NCBI RefSeq assembly: GCF_001449115.1
Contig: NZ_LAIJ01000009.1
Span: 1,013,751 to 1,077,750, forward strand
DNA length: 64,000 bases
Source of the DNA: Occallatibacter gabretensis
GTDB lineage: Bacteria; Acidobacteriota; Terriglobia; Terriglobales; Acidobacteriaceae
Direction of reading: 5' to 3'
Shown: one piece after another, positions 36,434 to 47,460 of the stretch
Position numbering within the stretch: the stretch's first letter is position 1
Layout of the letters: each line of letters begins with the position of its first letter
The notes under the pieces: generated by a model
The model's input: the letters and a program-made list of their open reading frames with translations, nothing else
The model's database searches: none
What the model was told of the DNA's origin: nothing
Position numbers and translations under genes: made by a program

Positions 36434-37375
36434 TCAGGCCTTGTCCGAATCCTGGTCACGCAGGCCGATGAGGTAGAGCAATCCGTCGAGGCCGAGCGAG
36501 GTGATGGAATGGTCGGCCTGGGCGCGGACGATGGGCTTGGCGCGGTAGGCGATGCCCATGCCAGCGAGACCCATCATGGGCAGGTCGTTTGCGCCATCGC
36601 CCACGGCTACGGCTTCTTCAAGGGGGATGCTTTCGCGTTTAGCGATATCGCGGAGCATGGTGGCTTTACGCGCGCCGTTCATGATGGGCGGGATGACGCG
36701 GCCGGTTACTTTGCCGTCGACAATTTCGAGCTCGTTGGCGTGGAATTCATCGATGCCGAGGCGGGCTTGCAGTAACTTGGCGAAAAATGTGAAACCGCCG
36801 GAGAGGATGGCGGTGTAGTAGCCGCGCGACTTGAGTGTGCGGAAGAGTCTCTCCGCGCCGGGTGATAGCGGGATGCGCTCGCGCAGGGCGAGAGCCTGCT
36901 CGGCGGGCAGGCCTTTGAGCAGGCCGACGCGGCGGGTGAAGCTTTCGTCGAAATTAAGCTCGCCGCGCATGGCGGCCTCGGTGATTTTCGAGACCTCTTC
37001 ACCGACGCCGGCGAGTTTGGCGAGTTCGTCGATGACTTCGCCCTGGATGAGGGTGGAATCCATATCGAAGACAAAGAGGCGGCGGTTGGTGCGGTGCGGC
37101 GTATCGTGCTGGAGAGCAATGTCGAGAGAGAGGTCTGTAGCTGCCGCAAGGAGCTCGGCGCGAAGTTCTTTTTCTTGTTTTGGTTGACCTCTGAGCGACC
37201 ACGACAAAACTGCGTTGAAGGGTTCCTGCGTGGGCGCGAGGCTTTCGGTGAGCTGATCGGCATGCGCGATCTCGAGGCCGTGAGCGGCGAGAAGGTCGCG
37301 GATGCGCTCCTGGTGCAGAGTGGTGATGACGGGGCCAAGAATGGTGAGGATCAACGAATGAGAGGTTTGGGACAT
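36434..37375 (-). CDS. serB: Phosphoserine phosphatase
   Basis: 313 residues. An N-terminal ACT-like regulatory part (~1-80) precedes a HAD domain with FVFDMDSTLIQGE (nucleophile Asp), SGGFTFFAKLLQ and VAVGDGANDLPMMG. It makes serine from phosphoserine, the last step of serine synthesis. The length fits SerB with one ACT-type domain. No clear ribosome site at 37375. Confidence 0.95.
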   Translation of the reverse strand: MSQTSHSLILTILGPVITTLHQERIRDLLAAHGLEIAHADQLTESLAPTQEPFNAVLSWSLRGQPKQEKELRAELLAAATDLSLDIALQHDTPHRTNRRLFVFDMDSTLIQGEVIDELAKLAGVGEEVSKITEAAMRGELNFDESFTRRVGLLKGLPAEQALALRERIPLSPGAERLFRTLKSRGYYTAILSGGFTFFAKLLQARLGIDEFHANELEIVDGKVTGRVIPPIMNGARKATMLRDIAKRESIPLEEAVAVGDGANDLPMMGLAGMGIAYRAKPIVRAQADHSITSLGLDGLLYLIGLRDQDSDKA

Positions 37376-37421
37376 ACTGATTTTGATTTTACGAGGGGCG
37401 CGGGCACTTGTTTAGCGCCCG

Positions 37422-38273
37422 CTAGTTGCAAAAGGAATGACGGTTTTCGGTAGCCCACTGTTGAAGGGAGATCGGCTTTCTGCCTAGAATGTGCTCGATG
37501 CAGTTCGTGGTCGTGGCCAGCCGGCCTTCACGGATTGCGTGCCACAGGGCCACATGCGCTTCCGTTTCTTTTGTTGAGTCGCTGATGCGGGAGTAACGTT
37601 CGCGTGCTTCTTCGTCGGAGATGACCTGATACGTGAGAGGCTTGCCGATCGCATGAGCGAGTATCTCTGTTATTTTGCCCCATGTGTGCAATTGCGTTCC
37701 GGTGATCGGTAAAACTTCGCCGAGATATTTATCGCTCAAGAGCGCTGCGACCGAAATCGAGGCAATATCTTCTGAGTGGATGAACGATCGGCGACCATTT
37801 GCGGTGGATGAGCGCACAATGCCTTCTGTTTTGATGGAGTGCGCCCATGCGAGCAGGTTGGTCATAAAGCCGCTGGGCCGGACAAAGGTAAATTCCACTC
37901 CCGCGGCGCGAATCGCGGCTTCACCCTTCTCATGCCAGGCTCCGATGGCAAGGCCCTGCTCGACGTCAAAGGATGAAAGCTTGATGATCTTACGAATGCC
38001 TTCTTCTTTGGCGATGGCTGCCGCAGACGCGTCGCGGCTAGGAATTTCAGGCCCGACGTTGACTAAGAAAACAGCGTCCGCGCCGCGCATCGCTACGCGG
38101 ATGGACGCGGGATCGGAGAGATCGCCCGCGAAAACGTCGATGCAATTACCGAAGAGTGAACGTGCCTTTTCTTCGCTGCGTGAGAGCACGCGTGGACGAA
38201 TGCCTCGCTCCAATAGCTGCCTGATGACGCGCGATCCTACATCTCCGGTTGCGCCTGTGATCAGATATGTCAT
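37422..38273 (-). CDS. NmrA-like NAD(P)-binding protein (atypical SDR)
   Basis: 283 residues. The Rossmann motif TGATGDVGSRVIRQLLERG is at the N-terminus. The protein has the NmrA/NAD(P)H-binding fold of quinone-reductase-type SDRs, with VEFTFVRPSGFMTNLL. I start it at the ATG at 38273, immediately preceded by GAAGGAG; the frame extends upstream over the divergent promoter without coding signal. It is divergent from a TetR regulator, its likely repressor. Confidence 0.85.
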   Translation of the reverse strand: MTYLITGATGDVGSRVIRQLLERGIRPRVLSRSEEKARSLFGNCIDVFAGDLSDPASIRVAMRGADAVFLVNVGPEIPSRDASAAAIAKEEGIRKIIKLSSFDVEQGLAIGAWHEKGEAAIRAAGVEFTFVRPSGFMTNLLAWAHSIKTEGIVRSSTANGRRSFIHSEDIASISVAALLSDKYLGEVLPITGTQLHTWGKITEILAHAIGKPLTYQVISDEEARERYSRISDSTKETEAHVALWHAIREGRLATTTNCIEHILGRKPISLQQWATENRHSFCN

Positions 38274-38365
38274 GGCTCCTTCTTTCTGAGGCGGTACATG
38301 CCTCATGAAAGTAAGCCTAGTAGCGAGAGAGGCTTTGTCTACTCGCATGAAAGGCTGGGCTAAGT

Positions 38366-38385
38366 TATCTAAAACCGGTGAGATA
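38366..38385. promoter_or_regulatory. Candidate TetR operator between divergent genes
   Basis: TATCTAAAACCGGTGAGATA is a dyad (TATCT, 10-nt gap, AGATA) between the NmrA-like and TetR genes. It contains ACCGGT. It lies about 50 bp before the TetR start. Confidence 0.4.
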
Positions 38386-38432
38386 CAGAAGTAATTAAAG
38401 AAAAGCTCACATTTCTGATGTAGGCTGTCAGC

Positions 38433-39053
38433 ATGAAGTCCACCTTGAGACGATCGATGGTTCGCCGACGCAGGCCCGTTCAGGAGCGGGCGAAGGTGAC
38501 CGTGGATGCCATGCTGGATGCAGCAATAAAGCTGCTCAAGCACGGTGGAGCCTCTGCGATTACTACGAATCGCATCGCGGCGGCTGCGGGCGTGAGCATT
38601 GGATCGGTGTACCAATACTTTCCGAACAAGCATGCCGTATTTGCGGCATTGCACGAGCGACACATTCGGCAGGTAGACGAGATCATGGCGCGAAAAATGA
38701 GTGAGAATGAGGACGCATCGCTCGATAAGCTCGTCGAAGCGTGGATGGACGGCATGGTCGAGTCACACGCACAGGATCCGGAACTTTCGGCCCTGTTGCA
38801 GTCAGAAGTTCCGCATCGCGCGAGCGGTACGATTGAGTTTGTGACTCGACTTCATGGAAGTTTTCGCGGTGCTCTTGCGCCTCATACAAAGAGTTTTCAT
38901 AAAAGAGCAGATCTCGATATGCTGGCTTTTTTCACAGCCAGCATGGTCGATGCGCTCGGCCATGCCGTTGTCACTGGCAAGCCGCGCGGACTTTCGCTCA
39001 GGCGCGCAAAGGCAGAGGCCTGCAGAGCGATTCTTGGGTATTTAACGGCCTGA
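38433..39053 (+). CDS. TetR/AcrR family regulator
   Basis: 206 residues. An Arg-rich start (MVRRRRPVQERAK) comes before the HTH MLDAAIKLLKHGGASAI and RIAAAAGVSIGSVYQYFPNK. The C-terminal domain is TetR_C-like. It is divergent from the NmrA-like gene with a palindrome between them, so it probably represses that gene and itself. Confidence 0.9.
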   Translation: MKSTLRRSMVRRRRPVQERAKVTVDAMLDAAIKLLKHGGASAITTNRIAAAAGVSIGSVYQYFPNKHAVFAALHERHIRQVDEIMARKMSENEDASLDKLVEAWMDGMVESHAQDPELSALLQSEVPHRASGTIEFVTRLHGSFRGALAPHTKSFHKRADLDMLAFFTASMVDALGHAVVTGKPRGLSLRRAKAEACRAILGYLTA

Positions 39054-39101
39054 GAGACAACTCTGGTCCGGATGAACTATATGGTGGGGACGAGAGGATT
39101 G

Positions 39102-40382
39102 ATGCGAGGAACTGGTCCGGTGTTGAACAGGCGGAGTTTTATGGTGGGTGCGTTAGCGAGTGGATATTTTGCGATAGCCGAGGCGAAGCTGCGAGCGTGG
39201 CCTGCGTTTGCCGCGGATGTTGAAAGCATGCTACCGCCATGGACGCCGGGGGAGTTCGACATTCACCACATTGATACGGGGCGCGGCAACGCGACGTTTC
39301 TGCTGGGGCCGGATGGGACGACGCTGTTGATTGACTGCGGCGCGTCGAATGATGGACCTGATTCTTCGGCGCCTGCGCGGCCGAATGCTTCTCACAAGCC
39401 GGGGGAATGGGTGGCGTGGTATGCGCTGAAGCAGGCACGCGCGGCGGGACGAAATTCGCTCGATTATGCGATTGCTACGCACATTCATCCTGACCATGTG
39501 GGCGATGTGCCGGTGGGCGAAGAGGGACACACGAGCAGGTTTGTACCCACCGGATTGAGTCAGGTAGATGCGCTGATGCCGGTCGAAACGGTGATTGATC
39601 GGAGCTATCCGGATTACGGTTTGCTGCAGCCGCCAAAGGCGTCGTTCACAGCGAATTATCTGGCCTGGTTGGATGCGCGGCGGCGGGCCGGGAAACGCGT
39701 GGAGCGGTTGGAGGTGGGTTCGCGTGAGCAGATTCGCCTGCGCGAGGCAGGACGGTTTCCTGGATTTTCTGTTCGGGCGCTAGCGGCGAATGGGCGCGTG
39801 TGGACTGGAAAGGGGACGGAAAGCCGGCAGGCGTTTCCGGATTTGGCGAAGGTGCCGGGAGCCGAGCTTCCGGCTGAGAACAACTGTTCGATTGCGCTGC
39901 GAATTGAGTATGGGCGATTTTCGTATTTCACCGGCGGGGATTTGAATGCGGATACGCATGATGGGCGCGCGCCGTGGCTCGATGTGGAATCGGCAGTGGT
40001 GGAGGCGTGCGGACGCGTGGAGGTAGCCTCGGCCGACCATCATGCTTACTTTGACGCCTGCGGACCACAGTTCACCAAGTCGCTCGACGCGCAGGCGTAT
40101 GTGATTCCGTCGTGGCACGTGACGCATCCGGCGCAGGCGCAGCTGGAGCGGTTGATTGGCGCATGGCCCAACGCCCAGCCGCATGATGTGTTTGCGACCG
40201 AGATGCTGCCGGCTAACAAGCTGTTCAATGCGCGATGGCTGCGACAGATGAAGAGCATGCAGGGACACGTTGTGGTGCGCGTGGCCTCGGATGGGATGAG
40301 CTACCGCATCTTTGTTGTGGACAGCTCGACGGAAGATGGTCGGGTCGTGCTGTCCTGCGGGCCGTATGCTTGCCGAGAATGA
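39102..40382 (+). CDS. Exported metallo-beta-lactamase-fold hydrolase (ComEC/Rec2-like domain)
   Basis: 426 residues. A Tat-type N-terminus NRRSFMVGALASGYF lies near residue 15. The metal motif is THIHPDHVGDVP near 130, with GLDITRGN-type start DIHHIDTGRGNATFLLGPDG near 65 and YFTGGDLNADTHDG near 290. Such proteins resemble the MBL domain of ComEC and other extracellular nucleases or phosphodiesterases; the substrate is not known. I prefer ATG 39102 (GAGAGG upstream); 39072 is an in-frame alternative. Confidence 0.75.
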   Translation: MRGTGPVLNRRSFMVGALASGYFAIAEAKLRAWPAFAADVESMLPPWTPGEFDIHHIDTGRGNATFLLGPDGTTLLIDCGASNDGPDSSAPARPNASHKPGEWVAWYALKQARAAGRNSLDYAIATHIHPDHVGDVPVGEEGHTSRFVPTGLSQVDALMPVETVIDRSYPDYGLLQPPKASFTANYLAWLDARRRAGKRVERLEVGSREQIRLREAGRFPGFSVRALAANGRVWTGKGTESRQAFPDLAKVPGAELPAENNCSIALRIEYGRFSYFTGGDLNADTHDGRAPWLDVESAVVEACGRVEVASADHHAYFDACGPQFTKSLDAQAYVIPSWHVTHPAQAQLERLIGAWPNAQPHDVFATEMLPANKLFNARWLRQMKSMQGHVVVRVASDGMSYRIFVVDSSTEDGRVVLSCGPYACRE

Positions 40383-40417
40383 GATGTAAGAGCGCGGAAA
40401 GAATTGCCCGCGAGGGA

Positions 40418-40858
40418 TCAGACTAGCTTCTTTTCAAAAACTGCGGAGATTTTTACCTGCTCGTAGCCGTCCTGCAGATAAAAGCGGTGCGCATCTTCCC
40501 GCTTGATCTGGGACCGGACTCGGACTATCGATATTCCGCGGCCGCGCGCCCAATCCTCAGCAGCCTGGCAGAGTCGCCGACCAATGCCGCGACCTCTCAC
40601 GTCTTCGTGCACGACGAGGCCGCCGATGACAGCTGTATCGGATGATTGCAGATGGCGCTCGATGGCGACATCGATCCAACCAATAAGGCGGCTCTCCAGA
40701 ATACCTGCGAAGGTCGCCCGTTCAGAGGAATGAAGCAGTTGCTCGATTCTTGGAAGCAGATCTGCGACTGAGCTGGGGTAACCAAGCTGATGATTCAGAA
40801 TGGCAACTGCCTCGGCATCACTAATGCTGAGCGGGCGAATGGCGAGCTCGTCTGTCAC
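40418..40858 (-). CDS. GNAT family N-acetyltransferase
   Basis: 146 residues. The acetyl-CoA loop is VHEDVRGRGIGRRLCQAAEDWA, after the usual beta4 GLVVHEDV. RPLSISDAEAVAILNHQLG is the GNAT start. The acceptor is unknown. Confidence 0.88.
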   Translation of the reverse strand: MTDELAIRPLSISDAEAVAILNHQLGYPSSVADLLPRIEQLLHSSERATFAGILESRLIGWIDVAIERHLQSSDTAVIGGLVVHEDVRGRGIGRRLCQAAEDWARGRGISIVRVRSQIKREDAHRFYLQDGYEQVKISAVFEKKLV

Positions 40859-40904
40859 ATTTTGAGTGTAGTGCAGAGCGAAGGAAAAAATTGAGGCTCG
40901 TTAT

Positions 40905-40936
40905 CCATCCTTGCGACAAATGCATCGCAAGGATGG
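40905..40936. terminator. 12-bp hairpin between GNAT and yceI
   Basis: CCATCCTTGCGA at 40905-40916 pairs perfectly with TCGCAAGGATGG at 40925-40936. It lies 28 bp past the yceI stop. No T-run follows directly, though an AATTTTTTCC tract is about 15 nt further on the minus strand. It could end yceI transcription. Confidence 0.5.
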
Positions 40937-40963
40937 GCAAGGAGCGCGGTGAAGTGGCAACAA

Positions 40964-41500
40964 TTACGCGGCTTTGACGAATTGCACGTCGAGCGTGAGA
41001 GTGACGTCTTCGCCGACGAGCACGCCGCCGGTCTCGAGCGCGGCGTTGTAGGTGAGATCGAAGTCCTTGCGGTTGATCTTGGTGGTGGCGATGAGGCCAA
41101 TGCGCTGGTTGCCCCAGGGGTCCTTGGCTGGATCGGAGAACTCTTCCACGTCGAAGGTGACAGGCTTGGTGATGCCGTGCAGGGTGAAGTCGCCGGTGAC
41201 GGAGAATTCGCCTTTGCCTGCTGGCTTAACGTCGGTCGACTTGAAGGTGATGGTGGGGAACTGTTCGACGTTGAAGAAGTCGGCGCTCTTGAGATGACCG
41301 TCGCGGTCGGCTGCTCCGGTGGTGACGGTGGCAACGTCGATGGTGGCCTCGACGGCGTGCTGCGATCCGTCTGAATCGTGGAGGGCGAGTGTGCCGGTGA
41401 GGCCGGTGAATTTGCCTTTGACCCAGGAGATCATCATGTGGCGGACTTTGAACTCGGCTGTGGAGTGGGCGGGATCGAGGTTCCAGGTGGTGGTAGACAT
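40964..41500 (-). CDS. YceI family protein
   Basis: 178 residues. Lipocalin-like isoprenoid-binding barrel: WNLDPAHSTAEFKVRHMMI at the start, LKSADFFNVEQFPTITFKS in the centre and NRKDFDLTYNAALETGGV at the end. No signal peptide, so cytoplasmic. The start 41500 has AGGAGCG upstream, in preference to the frame open to 41593. Its promoter carries the same palindrome as pirin. Confidence 0.93.
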   Translation of the reverse strand: MSTTTWNLDPAHSTAEFKVRHMMISWVKGKFTGLTGTLALHDSDGSQHAVEATIDVATVTTGAADRDGHLKSADFFNVEQFPTITFKSTDVKPAGKGEFSVTGDFTLHGITKPVTFDVEEFSDPAKDPWGNQRIGLIATTKINRKDFDLTYNAALETGGVLVGEDVTLTLDVQFVKAA

Positions 41501-41547
41501 TTTTTCTGCGCTCCTTTGCGCTTCGGTGTATAGGATGCACGACGAGT

Positions 41548-41569
41548 GATAGTCGTTGCAACAACTATT
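41548..41569 (-). promoter_or_regulatory. Palindrome upstream of yceI, shared with pirin
   Basis: A 22-bp dyad centred on GTTGCAAC with arms GATAGTC / AACTATT, 48-69 bp before the yceI start. The downstream CGTGCATC block and a TATACA hexamer match the pirin site. Confidence 0.6.
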
Positions 41570-41663
41570 TTGCGATTCTGTTAATTTTTCCATGGATTTT
41601 CACAGGACGGGGATTGGTTCCTAGAGTGCGCACTGTGCCGTATGCTCAGAATCAGACCCGCAC

Positions 41664-43445
41664 ATGAGCGACTTTGCCCAATCCGTGAAGCAGCAGGCCG
41701 ATATTGTGAAGGTGATAGAGGGGTACGTGCGCCTGCGTAAGGCGGGCGCGACGAACTACTCCGGCCTTTGCCCTTTTCATAAGGAAAAATCGCCGTCGTT
41801 CAGCGTTCATGCTGTGCGGCAGTTCTTTCATTGCTTTGGGTGCGGGGTTTCCGGGGATGTATTCACGTTTGTGAGCAAGATGGAGAACGTGGGTTTTCCG
41901 GAGGCGGTGCGGATTGTGGCGCAGAAATGCGGGATTCCGCTGCCGAAGAAGGAGTATTCCTCCCCGGAAGAAGCAGCCGAAGGACGCCTTCGAGCGAAGC
42001 TCCTGGAGCTGCATGAGGCTGCTGCGGCGTGGTTTGAGCAGCAACTGGCAGGGCCTGAGGGCGCTGTTGCGCGGGAATATCTCGCAGGCCGGGGACTGGA
42101 TGCGAAGGGGATTAAGGAATTCCGGATCGGCTACTCGCCGGACAGCTTTAACGCGCTGCGTGACTTTTTGGGCAAGCAGGCGGATGCGGAGACGCTGCGG
42201 GCGAGTGGGCTGTTCAGCCAGAAGGAACATGAGGATGGCACGACGGGGCCGCTGTACGATCGGTTTCGCAAGCGGGTCATGTTTCCAATTGCGAATGAGG
42301 GCGGGCGGGTGATCGCGTTTACGGCGCGGACGCTGGAGACGGGTGAAAAAGCCGGGGCGAAGTACATCAATTCGCCGGAGACGCCGCTGTATTCGAAGAG
42401 ACAGGTGCTGTTCAACCTGGATAAGGCGAAGGGCGTGATTCGGACTGCGGGGTTTGCGCTGCTGGTGGAAGGCCAGATGGACTGCATCAGCGTGTATCTG
42501 CGCGGGATCAAGAACGTGATTGCGACGAGCGGGACGGCGTTTACGGAGATGCAGGTGAATATTCTGCGCCGGCATACGACGCAGCTGGCGGTGAACTTTG
42601 ACCCGGATGCGGCGGGGGCGAATGCGGCGGAGAAGTCGATAGCGCTGCTGACGGAAGAGGGCTTTGAACTGAAGATTGTGACGCTGGAGGATGGGCTCGA
42701 TCCGGACCGGTATATCCGCGAGCGCGGGCTGGAAGCGTATGTGAAGGCGATTCGCGGGGCGCGGCGGCAGGCGGATTACCTGATTGAGCGGGCGAGACAG
42801 CAGTTTCCGGGGCAGAATGCGGAGCAGAAGGTGAAGGCGATGAATTTTCTGCTGCCGCATATACGGAGGATTCCGCAGAAGCTGGTGCGGGACCAGTTTC
42901 AGGCCGACGCGGCGCAGAAGCTGGGGATTGACTCGGCGGTGATGCGCGAGGAATTGCGGCAAGCGGCGCTGAAGCGGCAGGATCGCATTGAGGTGAAGGC
43001 GAGCACGCTCAGCGAGGTGGAACGGGTGCTGCTGCGGGCGCTGGCGGTGGTGGATCCGGAGTTTGAACATGCGCGGCGGATGGCGGTGCAGGCGCTGACG
43101 GAACAACCGGCCTGGTTTGAGGCGCTTCCCTGCTTTCAGGCTTTGGTCGAGCTTGCACAGAGAATGGCTTCTGACCCGATGGAGGCAGTGCGGGACGAGG
43201 GGCAGCGGGCGCGGCTGGCTGAGGCGCTGCTAGCTGAGACGAAGCCGCCGAGCGTGAACGAGGTCTTCAGCGCGCTGCAGGAGATTCAGGAGCGGGCGAT
43301 TGCGGGGCGGCTGCGAGCGATTCGCGCGCAGATTGCGGAGGCCGAGCGGAGGGCGGATCATGCGGAACTGGCGGTGCTGACGCAGGAGAAGCTGGAACTG
43401 GACCGGGCGCTGCGGAAGCTGCATCATCATCGGCCGCCGGAGTAG
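41664..43445 (+). CDS. dnaG: DNA primase
   Basis: 593 residues. Zinc-binding domain: YSGLCPFHKEKSPSF and FHCFGCGVSGDVF. The TOPRIM core has LLVEGQMDCISVY and AVNFDPDAAGANA. The C-terminus is the DnaB-binding helical part. It makes RNA primers at the fork. An independent gene lies between it and rpoD on the other strand. Confidence 0.97.
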   Translation: MSDFAQSVKQQADIVKVIEGYVRLRKAGATNYSGLCPFHKEKSPSFSVHAVRQFFHCFGCGVSGDVFTFVSKMENVGFPEAVRIVAQKCGIPLPKKEYSSPEEAAEGRLRAKLLELHEAAAAWFEQQLAGPEGAVAREYLAGRGLDAKGIKEFRIGYSPDSFNALRDFLGKQADAETLRASGLFSQKEHEDGTTGPLYDRFRKRVMFPIANEGGRVIAFTARTLETGEKAGAKYINSPETPLYSKRQVLFNLDKAKGVIRTAGFALLVEGQMDCISVYLRGIKNVIATSGTAFTEMQVNILRRHTTQLAVNFDPDAAGANAAEKSIALLTEEGFELKIVTLEDGLDPDRYIRERGLEAYVKAIRGARRQADYLIERARQQFPGQNAEQKVKAMNFLLPHIRRIPQKLVRDQFQADAAQKLGIDSAVMREELRQAALKRQDRIEVKASTLSEVERVLLRALAVVDPEFEHARRMAVQALTEQPAWFEALPCFQALVELAQRMASDPMEAVRDEGQRARLAEALLAETKPPSVNEVFSALQEIQERAIAGRLRAIRAQIAEAERRADHAELAVLTQEKLELDRALRKLHHHRPPE

Positions 43446-43452
43446 TGCACAG

Positions 43453-44328
43453 CTAGAACGAAACGGATGGCAGCCAAGCTCCGGCGGGCTCGTTATAAAG
43501 GCCCAGGCTCATGAGATTCATGGGCTGGACGACGCGGAGGCCGTTGGCGAGACACCAGCGGAAGAGCTGGCTGTTTCGCGTGGGGACGAGGATGCCTGGT
43601 CCGGCGAAGGAATCCACAGAGGCAATGAGCGCCTGCAGGTCCAGATTGGTCTCAGTGGCGGCATGACCGAAAAAGGCGAGGCTGGAGGCGTAGCCGGTGA
43701 TGCTGCCGCCGCGTTCGACGACGAGCGCTGTGCCTTGAGCGAGGGCATCGGCAAGCTCGATGCCGCGATGGAAGCCGTGGACACGGAGCGAAAGGGCATT
43801 GCAGGCGGGGATATCCGCGGAGATGGCGGGACGCACGGAACAGCCGGGCACGGTTCGGGCTGCAGTTCGTCCCTGCATACAAGCCAGGGGTTCGCGAACA
43901 TCGAATCCGAGCGAGGTATAGAGCGAAAGGGAGCGATTATGGAAGGCGGCCTGCACCAGCCGCACACCGGCAGCTCCCTGCGCGGTGACGCGATCCAATA
44001 CCGCTTGCATGAGTTTGCGGCCTGAACCATGGTTTTGGACCGTGGGATCGATGGTGATGGGGCCGACGCCATGAACGATGGATCGCTCGTCGAGTACGTT
44101 GGAGCCTATGACGCGGCCATCGATCTCGGCAACAATGGCGTAAAAGCCCGGGGCGGAAAAGAGCATCGACAAAAAGCCGATCGGAACCTCTGGCGAGGGT
44201 AAGTCGCAGGGGAATCCGTGTGCCTGGCTGATGGAGAAGAAGGCGTCGTAGCAGATTTTGCCGCAAGCTGAGGCGTCCTCGGCAGTGGCGGGCCGAATGC
44301 GTATTTCTCGCTGCATGCTGGCAGGCAT
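43453..44328 (-). CDS. Double GNAT-domain N-acetyltransferase
   Basis: 291 residues. The first GNAT unit (residues ~5-130) has VQNHGSGRKLMQAVLDR as its acetyl-CoA loop. The second (~140-285) is weaker (SVRPAISADIPACNALSLR). The start has GAGGTG 5-6 nt upstream. The acceptor is unknown. It interrupts the usual dnaG-rpoD order. Confidence 0.8.
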   Translation of the reverse strand: MPASMQREIRIRPATAEDASACGKICYDAFFSISQAHGFPCDLPSPEVPIGFLSMLFSAPGFYAIVAEIDGRVIGSNVLDERSIVHGVGPITIDPTVQNHGSGRKLMQAVLDRVTAQGAAGVRLVQAAFHNRSLSLYTSLGFDVREPLACMQGRTAARTVPGCSVRPAISADIPACNALSLRVHGFHRGIELADALAQGTALVVERGGSITGYASSLAFFGHAATETNLDLQALIASVDSFAGPGILVPTRNSQLFRWCLANGLRVVQPMNLMSLGLYNEPAGAWLPSVSF

Positions 44329-44799
44329 AGAGGCACCTCGATCAGGATTGCTGTCGCGAGAGGCCAGAGTATCGCAGAATTATGCATTTTTGCGCCTAAA
44401 GCTCGCTTGAATGCGTCTAAATTAAAGGAGCAGGGCTGCCAGGAGCGTGAATCTGGCGCCCGCAGCGAAGCTGTCCATCCGAACACCTGAGTAAATCCTG
44501 TGGAAGTCCGGTGGAATATGGGATTTGCGCTGGAAATGCGGGGCCGGATTATGGTAATCTGTTGATCTCTGTAAGGATGCGCGCCCTTTTGCCCCACACA
44601 TGAGCTTCGGCTCGCGGGCTACCAGGAGAAACCTGAAGCGCTAGTCATCCTGTTCCGAGCAAATATTTTTTGCCGCTGTTTTTGCGGGTAGCCGCAGGCT
44701 TGTCTTTGTGCGCCGTGTATTGGTCGCAAAGGTGGGAAAGCCTGGGTGTTGGCGTGCGCAAGCACCATGCTGCGTCTGCCGCAGGAGCAGCATCGAACG
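44329..44799. other. rpoD upstream region
   Basis: About 470 bp, containing the rpoD leader and promoter area. No gene and no clear promoter hexamers can be fixed. A shadow frame from 44746 runs in-phase into rpoD but precedes a better start. Confidence 0.4.
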
Positions 44800-46599
<1,800 letters not shown>

Positions 46600-46659
46600 G
46601 GACTCGCCGTCCTGGCAACTGCGCGCTTCGCGCGCCACTCGAAGTGATTCAAAAACTAG

Positions 46660-46690
46660 CCGCAGTCCGGTGATCCGGGCTGCGGTTTTT
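46660..46690 (+). terminator. Rho-independent terminator of rpoD
   Basis: CCGCAGTCCGG and CCGGGCTGCGG (one G-T pair) around a 4-nt loop, followed by TTTTT. Confidence 0.85.
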
Positions 46691-46746
46691 GTTTTGCATT
46701 GTTTTTACGAGACAAGCTGCCAGGCCAAGAGTATTCTGAATCGCAA

Positions 46747-47276
46747 ATGAACAACAATTCAATGCGCCAGATCCTGTCTTTATTTCTTGGGCTTGTTTCC
46801 CTCTCGCTGTGGGCTCAGCAGTCTACCCCCTCCAGTGCCACAGATTCCTCGCCGCAGACTGCCACAATTCAGGACGCATCCAATATGCCGTTGAAAACAG
46901 CCGATGGTATGGCGGTCTGCCCTGCTGACTTCAAGACCAAATCTCTTCCGGATGGGTATATCGAGTAGGTGGTGGCGTTTTAGCGCCTACACCGACACGC
47001 GTTACGGATCCAACATTCACCGATGAGGGCCGCAAATTCGGACGCAAATTCATGAAGGAGAATCACGTTAAGGAATTCGTGGCCGAAAGCCTTGTGGGTT
47101 TGACTGTGGATACGAATGGGCTACCGCACGATATTTGTGTGATCAAGGAAGCGGGTCATGGATTGGATCGAAAAGCCGTCGAAGCAGTTGCAACATATCG
47201 CTTCAGACCAGCTACTCGTGATGACAAGCCAGTTTCCGTGCAATTGAAGGTCGCGATAAACTTCAGACTCTATTGA
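46747..47276 (+). pseudogene. Frameshifted TonB C-terminal domain protein
   Basis: The N-terminal part (signal peptide ILSLFLGLVSLSLWA, then Ser/Thr/Pro-rich) is read from 46747 and stops at a TAG at 46966-46968. From about 46950 the next frame continues: VYRVGGGVLAPTPTRVTDP leads into the TonB C-terminal domain with VGLTVDTNGLPHDICVIKEA and AVEAVATYRFRPATRDDKP, to 47276. One base lost near 46950-46965 explains it. Intact relatives carry YRVGGGV followed by TonB_C. Some product from a start at 47052 is possible. A base-calling error is an alternative. Confidence 0.8.
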
Positions 47277-47460
47277 GCCTTTGATTATGCAAAAAGCCTG
47301 AAACAATACGCCCTGCTCTTTCCGCATCGACGTTTTAGTTGGCCTATCCATCATCCGGATACTCGCAGAAAACGTTTATATCAACTTAACTTGCCAGAAG
47401 CGCCGTTCTCATGTACGTTGATACCAATCTATTTCTGAGGCCGGAACGGAGAGGAAGATC

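Noticed and set aside
41652..43106. 484-aa frame antisense to dnaG
   Set aside because: Arg/His/Leu-rich shadow of the dnaG reading frame.
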